Of a DNA stretch of 64,000 bases, positions 59,159-64,000 are shown in pieces. This DNA comes from Micromonospora sp. HM5-17 (GTDB lineage Bacteria > Actinomycetota > Actinomycetes > Mycobacteriales > Micromonosporaceae): assembly GCF_003762835.1 (NCBI RefSeq), contig NZ_RJWA01000004.1:434001-498000 (forward strand), written 5' to 3'. Made by a program: the position numbers and the translations under genes. Position 1 is the stretch's first letter. Each line of letters opens with the position of its first letter. The notes under the pieces are model-generated. The model saw only the letters and a list, made by a program, of their open reading frames with translations. It searched no databases and was not told where the DNA came from.

Positions 59159-59478
59159 TGGGTCGCCCCGCCCAGGTTGAGGGTGACGACCCCGGCCACG
59201 ATCAGGCTGATCCCGACCACCTTGACCAGGGTGATCGGCTCGTGCAGGAAGGCGGCGCCGATGGCGACGATCGCGGCGGTGCCGAGGCCGGACCAGATGG
59301 CGTACGCGACGCCGACCGGCACCCCCTTGACCGCCTGGGAGAGGGCGGCGAAGGAGACCCCGTAGCCGGCGAGGCAGGCGACGGTCGGCCAGAGCCGGGA
59401 GAACCCGTCCGTGCTCTTGATCATGCTGGTGGCGAAGACCTCGGCCCCGATGGCCAAGGCCAGGTACAGGTAGGCCAC
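59155..59478 (-). CDS. SMR-family efflux protein (EmrE/QacE type)
   Basis: 107 residues, the usual SMR size, with four membrane helices. LALAIGAEVFATSMIKSTDG carries the essential membrane Glu (E13, equivalent to EmrE E14). Other motifs are AYAIWSGLGTAAIVAIGA and GISLIVAGVVTLNL. It functions as a dimer, exchanging protons for quaternary ammonium or other lipophilic cations. The GTG at 59478 is chosen because GGAGG lies 8 nt upstream; longer frames run through the operator. Guanidinium-type (SugE/Gdx) is less likely because the ATSMIKST sequence after the Glu resembles the multidrug branch. Confidence 0.92.
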   Translation of the reverse strand: MAYLYLALAIGAEVFATSMIKSTDGFSRLWPTVACLAGYGVSFAALSQAVKGVPVGVAYAIWSGLGTAAIVAIGAAFLHEPITLVKVVGISLIVAGVVTLNLGGATH

Positions 59479-59492
59479 GTGCCACACCTCCG

Positions 59493-59512
59493 TCTTGTAC
59501 AAACGTACAAGA
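59493..59512. promoter_or_regulatory. TetR operator, 8-4-8 inverted repeat
   Basis: TCTTGTAC-AAAC-GTACAAGA is a perfect inverted repeat 14 bp upstream of the pump start and just before its ribosome binding site. TTGTAC/GTACAA half-sites are typical for TetR-family regulators. Binding by the co-encoded TetR would close an autoregulatory loop. Confidence 0.85.
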
Positions 59513-59575
59513 TGGACTGTATCCCGTGGACGGTCGGCCACACGAGGGCGGGACGGACGGAGGTCACCGCCCCGG

Positions 59576-61735
59576 TCACCCCGTGACCTCGGCCGGCAGG
59601 AACGGGCTCGGGGCGCCACTCCAGGAGATGTGCAGCGCCTCCCGGGCCCGGGTGCAGGCGACGAAGAGCACGCAGCGCTCCCGGAGCAGGTCGGTGGCGT
59701 GCTGGATCGGGTCGACCTCGGCCGGGGTCACCTCCTTGCCGAACGGTACGGCGCTGGCGGTCACCCCGAGCACGGCGACGCACCGGAACTCCAGCCCCTT
59801 CATCGCGTGCATGGTGGCCAGCCGTACCCCGTCGACGTCGGCCGTCGGCTGGTCCTTGACCCGCACCGCCGGGATCCCGGCGTCGGCGAGCGCGTCGGCC
59901 ACCTTCCCCAGCAGCAGGTTGAACCGGGTGCAGACGGCGATCTCGGCCGGGCGTACCCCCTGGTCGAGCCACTGGCGGACCCGGGCGACCAGGGCCGCCA
60001 CCTCGGCCTGCTCGTTCGGGTACCCGCCGACGTCCGGCCGCCGGCCCCGCAGCAACGACCGGTAGCCGACCAGGCTGTCGAGCGTCCCGTCGCCGCCGAG
60101 GTCGTCGATCCGGGAACCGTCGAGGAGCCGGGTGGACCAGGAGAGGATCTCCTCCGTACTCCGGTAGTTGATCCGCAGCCGGAAGCTGCGCCCGGCGGTG
60201 GGGATGCCGAGGGCGGACAGCGACACCCGCGAGTCGTAGATCCGCTGGTGCGGGTCGCCGGTGACGAAGAGGTCGTCCGGGCCGCGGGGCACGGCGGCGC
60301 GCAGCACCCGCCACTGCGCCGGGTGCAGGTCCTGGGCCTCGTCGACCACCACGTGGTCGAAACCGTGCCTGGCCAGGTCGGCGTCGGCGAGCAGCCGCGC
60401 CGCGTCGGCACACAGTTGCAGGTGGGTGGTGGCCCCGGCGGCGCGCAGCTCGGCCCGGAACGCCTCGACCGCGGCCCAGACGCGCTCCCGCTGCCGGCCG
60501 ACGAGGGTGGTGCCGCGACCCCGCCGGACCACCTTCTGGTACGCGGCCAGGTCCTCGATCTGGTGGGCGAGCACCACGTGCCGGAACTCCTGGGCCAGGA
60601 ACTGCTCGGTCCAGGGCAGGTCGAGGCGGCGCCGCACCCGGCGCCAGAGCTGCCGTTCGTCGGCGTCGCCGAGCAGCCTCGGCACCCGCCCGGCCAGCTC
60701 GCGGACGGTCCGCACCGCGAAGGCGTTGACCGTGGTCACCTCGACCCGGTCGAGTCGTGTGGGATCGTCGTCGAGCAGCAGCGCCAGGTTCTCCCGCAGG
60801 GAGTGGGCGAGCGCCGTGGTGTAGGTGGTGAGCAGCACCCGGCAGTCGGGGGAGCGGGAGAGCAGGTGCCTGACCCGGTGCAGCGCCGCCACCGTCTTGC
60901 CGGTGCCGGGTCCGCCGGTCACCTGCACCGGCCCGTTGTACGTCGTCCGGTAGGCGACCCGGCGCTGCGACGGGTGCAGGAAGATCCGCCAGGCGGCGAA
61001 CGGCTTCTCCAACATCTCGGCGAGTTCGTCGGCGCTGCTGACCAGGGCGATCCGGCTGGTGGTCCGGGCGATCGCGAGGGCCAGGCTGTCGTCGCCCGGG
61101 TCGCTGTCGTCGGCGTCGGCCGGGCGGCGTACGGCGACGATGTCCCGGTAGACCTCGTCCGGGGTGAAGCCCGCGGCGAGGTGCTCCAGCACCTCGTACT
61201 GGTCCTCGGGCAGCAGCGCGCCGAACGCCTCCAACTGCGGCCGGTCGATGATCGTCCGGACCGCGCGGAGCACCTGGTCGTCGATGCCGAGCTGGCGCAG
61301 CACGGTGTCGGAGTACCGGGCGAAGAGCAGGCTCGGCGCGGCCGCGGCGGCCTCCTCCAACGTCGGGGTGAGCTGTTCGAGCGCGACGACGTCGCGGACC
61401 TCCAGCGCCCGGGTCGCGGTGTTGACCGTGTACAGCCGTTTCGCCGCCCACTCGTACGCCGCGTCGTGCGGGACGACGTTGAGCAGCAGGAACGTCTCGC
61501 TGCCGTCGTCGGGGGCGAGCACCACGCCACGCCAGAAGTCGTTGATCCGGATGGTCCGCATCCGCGGGTCCCGGGCGTTCTGGACCGCCTCCAGGTGCAG
61601 GCCCTTGTCGGCGTACAGCTCGGCGATGCTGAGCCGCTGGAACTTGTCCATCGCCTTGCGCACGCCGGCCCGGACCGGCTTTTCGAGCTGCTCCCAGCTT
61701 GCGAAGAAGGTGTTGGCGAGCGCGAGTTGCGGCAC
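59576..61735 (-). CDS. UvrD/Rep-like helicase with RelE/ParE-like N-terminal domain
   Basis: 719 residues. Helicase part: Walker A GGPGTGKTVAALHRV (about 275), TTYTTALAHSLRENLALLL, VVVDEAQDLHPAQWRVL (motif II), GDPHQRIYDSRVSL, INYRSTEEI, TMHAMKGLEFRCVAVLG and VACTRAREALHISW, a complete SF1A set. The first ~95 residues are separate: HLEAVQNARDPRMRTIRIND then FWRGVVLAPDDGS, FLLLNVVPHDAAYEWAAKR. This looks like the RelE/ParE toxin fold (R-x-I-R-x-x-x-x-W/Y-R, then H-D-x-A-Y). Such fusions exist in actinobacteria; the domain may bind nucleic acid rather than act as a toxin. Predicted 3'-5' DNA translocase in repair or conflict. It stands alone, with 97 bp to the TetR-SMR promoter region. Confidence 0.88.
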   Translation of the reverse strand: MPQLALANTFFASWEQLEKPVRAGVRKAMDKFQRLSIAELYADKGLHLEAVQNARDPRMRTIRINDFWRGVVLAPDDGSETFLLLNVVPHDAAYEWAAKRLYTVNTATRALEVRDVVALEQLTPTLEEAAAAAPSLLFARYSDTVLRQLGIDDQVLRAVRTIIDRPQLEAFGALLPEDQYEVLEHLAAGFTPDEVYRDIVAVRRPADADDSDPGDDSLALAIARTTSRIALVSSADELAEMLEKPFAAWRIFLHPSQRRVAYRTTYNGPVQVTGGPGTGKTVAALHRVRHLLSRSPDCRVLLTTYTTALAHSLRENLALLLDDDPTRLDRVEVTTVNAFAVRTVRELAGRVPRLLGDADERQLWRRVRRRLDLPWTEQFLAQEFRHVVLAHQIEDLAAYQKVVRRGRGTTLVGRQRERVWAAVEAFRAELRAAGATTHLQLCADAARLLADADLARHGFDHVVVDEAQDLHPAQWRVLRAAVPRGPDDLFVTGDPHQRIYDSRVSLSALGIPTAGRSFRLRINYRSTEEILSWSTRLLDGSRIDDLGGDGTLDSLVGYRSLLRGRRPDVGGYPNEQAEVAALVARVRQWLDQGVRPAEIAVCTRFNLLLGKVADALADAGIPAVRVKDQPTADVDGVRLATMHAMKGLEFRCVAVLGVTASAVPFGKEVTPAEVDPIQHATDLLRERCVLFVACTRAREALHISWSGAPSPFLPAEVTG

Positions 61736-61783
61736 GGCGGACCTCCGATGTGGTGGGTCGAGGTGGCGGGGTGCGACGGCTGC

Positions 61784-63030
61784 TCAGTCGATCAGTCCGC
61801 GCAGGGTATTTGCCAACGTGGCGAGTTTGTCATCCGCGCGGCGGCGCCGGTGTTTCACCCATTCCTTGCCCTCTGCCGCGATTCCTTCGAGCACGTGCAG
61901 GGTGTGGCCGAGCCCGGCGGCGTCCATCGACAGTTTCGGCGATCTTGGTGGGGTCCTCGTCCTCCTGACGGGTTTCCTGGTTGGACTCACTGACCCGGAT
62001 CGAGATCGGGTCTCCGTTGACCAGCGTCAGTTCGAAGATCTGCTGTTGGGCGGCGATTCCGTCGATCCGGACGGAGGCGACCGCGTCGAAGCGGTAGTTG
62101 AGGCGTTGGGTGGTACGGCTCACGGCGTGCTCGAAGTCGAGGTCGATGTTGACCTGCCGGACCCCGTCGTCGGTGAGCAGGAAGAGCAGCAGGCGGTAGT
62201 GGCTGTACCGCCACGGACCGTGCGGGTAGCGCGCCTTCTTGCACGACGGCGCCGGTGCCTCGATGAAGGCGTGTGCGATCACCTGACTCGGGCGCAGCCG
62301 GCACTGTCGCATCGCCTCGTCGACCAGCACCTTGCGGTCACCTTCCAACCAGGCGGCCATCTCGATGTCCGAGGGTTTGTCGGACAGCTTGTGTACCCAC
62401 CGGTGGTACGCGTCCCAGCGGGCCCGGTCTTGTTCGGCCCGCTCGATGCGATCGTCGGCGACCCTGCGGTACTCGGCGACGATCCGGAACGACGAGCGGA
62501 TCGCCGGCACCGCCGACGCCGCCGCGAGCAGAGACCACGTCACGCCGGGCAGGGGCGCGGCCGACACCGCGGCGGAGACGGCCCAGAGACCCGCCGCGGT
62601 GAGGGTCGCCAGCCCGCCGACGTGGAGGCCCATGGTCCGAGGCGGTACGCGCAGCTGTATCCGATACGCCGTCAACGTGTCGTGTTCCCACCGTTTGCGG
62701 ACATCACCGACGAGGTATCGCACGAGCCAGGCGACTCGTTCGGCGCCGATCCGCTGTTCGCGATACAGCTCGACGATCTCGTAACGGAGACGCCACCGGA
62801 TGCCCGCCGTCTGGGCCAGCCAGTACTCGCGGTCGGTCCCGCGCGGGACGTACCGGCGGAAGTAGTAGTTGAAGAGCCGGTCGATCCTGTCGGCGAAGCC
62901 GTCCTTCGGCGGATCCACCGACCGCTGACGGGGTGGGAGCAGTTCCGCGTCCTTCGCCCGCAGCCGTGCCCGTCGGTAATACCGGTCGGCTCCGCCGACC
63001 AGGAAGGCGGACAGATTACGTTTATGATGA
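61784..63030 (-). pseudogene. Unknown membrane protein interrupted by a frameshift
   Basis: Two frames make one protein. The first (about 63030-61940) encodes DRYYRRARLRAKDAELLPPR, LFNYYFRRYVPRGTDREYW, two membrane helices (TAAGLWAVSAAVSAAPLPG and SLLAAASAVPAIRSSFRIV), then YSHYRLLLFLLTDDGVRQVN and GDPISIRVSESNQETRQED. Near 61937 the sense moves to a second frame giving KLSMDAAGLGHTLHVLEGIA and KEWVKHRRRRADDKLATLAN up to a stop at 61784. Without a shift the first frame runs into Arg/Pro-rich nonsense. No ATG/GTG/TTG with a ribosome binding site is found near the natural N-terminus either. I do not know the family. A sequencing error, an inactivating indel or programmed shifting are all possible; inactivation is favoured. 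Confidence 0.5.
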
Positions 63031-63102
63031 CCTGGACAACCTGCTTTACTACAGCAAATCCACCACTTATCGGGGCTTGGTTGGCCGACGCGAGGGGCGA
63101 GA

Positions 63103-63819
63103 ATGTCGCATATTGGGTTGCGACTGCGGTACGCAGCGGATGCTAACGAATTCGAAACCGGCGTAGCGGAAGCTGTTCGCGGAGGTGCCGCTGGTGACGA
63201 AGCATTGGCACGGGCGCTGCTGGCGGTTGGCGGTGATCGGCGTGTCACAATCGTCGCGGCGTTGGGTGAGGCTGAAGGGCCGTTTGGGGTCCCGGTTCTC
63301 AGATCGCTCGCACAAGAGAAACGCGAGGACGTCGACGTGCGGTGCGCCGGCCTGGTCGCCCTGAGTAAGAGGATCGGGGTCGAAGCGTCAGATGTGTTGG
63401 TCGACTGCTTGACTGACGAAAATGAGTCGGTCCGGCGCTACGCACTCAAATGTCTCGCTTGTGTGGGTGATGATCGTGGCTGGGCTCAGGTGTATGAGCT
63501 GCTTCGGGTCGCGTTGAGCGGGGCACCTCCGAGATTCCCCGACAGTCTAAGCTTCAAAACGCTTTCGCTTCAGTCGGAGAATCTTGCGGCGATCGGCTAC
63601 TTGGCCCGTCATTTGACCACGCCGAATCGTCGAAGCGCGCTCGTAGATGTGGTTGTTGGTGGCTGGAATAAACTGTACTCCGCCGAGCAGCAATGGTTAG
63701 AGGAGTATTGTCGGTCTCTTACGCCAACGGGGCGACATGAACAAACGGAACTAGATGTCGGTTGGATAACATCGTGGCTGTGCCACCCGCTGATGTCAGC
63801 GCTTTATCAACATCACTGA
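63103..63819 (+). CDS. HEAT-repeat-like protein
   Basis: 238 residues; GAGGGGCGAGA precedes the ATG. Paired helices with HEAT/armadillo spacing are seen: PFGVPVLRSLAQEKREDVD, VRCAGLVALSKRIGVEASD, VLVDCLTDENESVRRYALK, CLACVGDDRGWAQVYELLR. The second half departs from the repeat (SENLAAIGYLARHLTTPNR, WNKLYSAEQQWLEEYCRSL). Codon use is much less GC-biased than most of the window, suggesting acquisition. Its stop codon lies where an IS element's end appears to begin, so the natural C-terminus may be truncated. Function unknown; such proteins serve as scaffolds. Confidence 0.7.
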   Translation: MSHIGLRLRYAADANEFETGVAEAVRGGAAGDEALARALLAVGGDRRVTIVAALGEAEGPFGVPVLRSLAQEKREDVDVRCAGLVALSKRIGVEASDVLVDCLTDENESVRRYALKCLACVGDDRGWAQVYELLRVALSGAPPRFPDSLSFKTLSLQSENLAAIGYLARHLTTPNRRSALVDVVVGGWNKLYSAEQQWLEEYCRSLTPTGRHEQTELDVGWITSWLCHPLMSALYQHH

Positions 63820-63887
63820 GAGCGCGTCTTGGGGTGTGTGTCGCGCAGGGGTGCGGTCGGTGGGGGTTGCTGGTTCGGTGAGCGGGT

Positions 63888-64000
63888 GTGGACGGTGCCC
63901 GCCGCTATCCGTCCGGCCTGGCTGATGCCCTGTGGGAGATCGTCGAGCGGGTGCTGCCGTTGCCGCGGTGTATGGGCAGGCCGGAGAAACATTCCCGCTG
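63888..64000 (+). CDS. IS5-family transposase, N-terminus only (cut by window edge)
   Basis: The frame from GTG 63888 gives RRYPSGLADALWEIVERVLP and GRPEKHSR. This matches the N-terminal DUF4096 module of IS5-group transposases (pattern RRYPSDLTDxxWxxIxxLLP...GRPxxH). Only 37 codons are inside the window. The 70 bp before it, starting with GAGAGCGCGTCTTGG at 63818, should contain the left terminal inverted repeat; the right end is not visible. Confidence 0.75.
   Translation, partial: MDGARRYPSGLADALWEIVERVLPLPRCMGRPEKHSR

Overview
The window is high-GC actinobacterial chromosome. Very strong G/C bias at third codon positions, many GTG starts, hyphal-type cell-wall and glycan genes, SARP/STAND-style regulators and numerous secreted discoidin-domain glycosidases fit Micromonosporaceae (Micromonospora-like). 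This is inference from gene style, not a database match.

Layout. Positions 1-4.7 kb are core-like: a partial GT87 mannosyltransferase, orn, tRNA-His(GTG) and two tandem lipoprotein L,D-transpeptidases. tRNA-Lys(CTT) at 4.75 kb opens an accessory region of about 13 kb. Its left part (5.3-8.3 kb) is debris: a collapsed XRE regulator, a frameshifted glycosyltransferase-like gene and short tandem duplications, with a few intact small genes. Its right part (8.46-17.65 kb) is an intact, visibly lower-GC, four-gene cassette. It encodes a Cas4-like PD-(D/E)XK nuclease with iron-sulphur-type cysteines, a zinc-ribbon restriction-endonuclease-fold protein, a DinG/XPD-like helicase and a 952-residue prokaryotic PIWI protein of the pPIWI-RE type. 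The last three match the published three-gene pPIWI-RE conflict island; the Cas4-like gene is an apparent fourth member. I regard this as the most interesting system here.

From 17.7 kb on, the window is mostly envelope and carbohydrate biology. It holds a secreted PQQ-type sugar dehydrogenase, a D,D-carboxypeptidase, a CU044_5270-type membrane protein whose partner sigma factor is reduced to a C-terminal remnant, a GH92 mannosidase with two discoidin domains, and a PA14/propeller/CBM/DUF1080 secreted fusion. Next comes a glycan operon (29.99-37.01 kb): GlxA-like copper radical oxidase, excalibur-like protein, GT39-type and GT2 (Egghead-like) transferases and a GH113-like lipoprotein. A V8-type protease, an HTH-STAND-TPR regulator, a rifampin-phosphotransferase-like enzyme, a secreted phosphoesterase, a secreted zinc protease with peptidoglycan-binding repeats, and a GH3 enzyme behind two LacI-type operators follow.

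Positions 50.4-63.8 kb carry regulators and DNA-repair-type genes: an HTH-like protein, a NarL-type two-component pair, a pair of membrane proteins, a LacI-sensor/GGDEF/EAL protein, a TetR-SMR pair with a clear operator, a UvrD-like helicase with a RelE-like N-terminus, a frameshifted membrane protein and a HEAT-repeat protein. An IS5-type transposase begins at the right edge.
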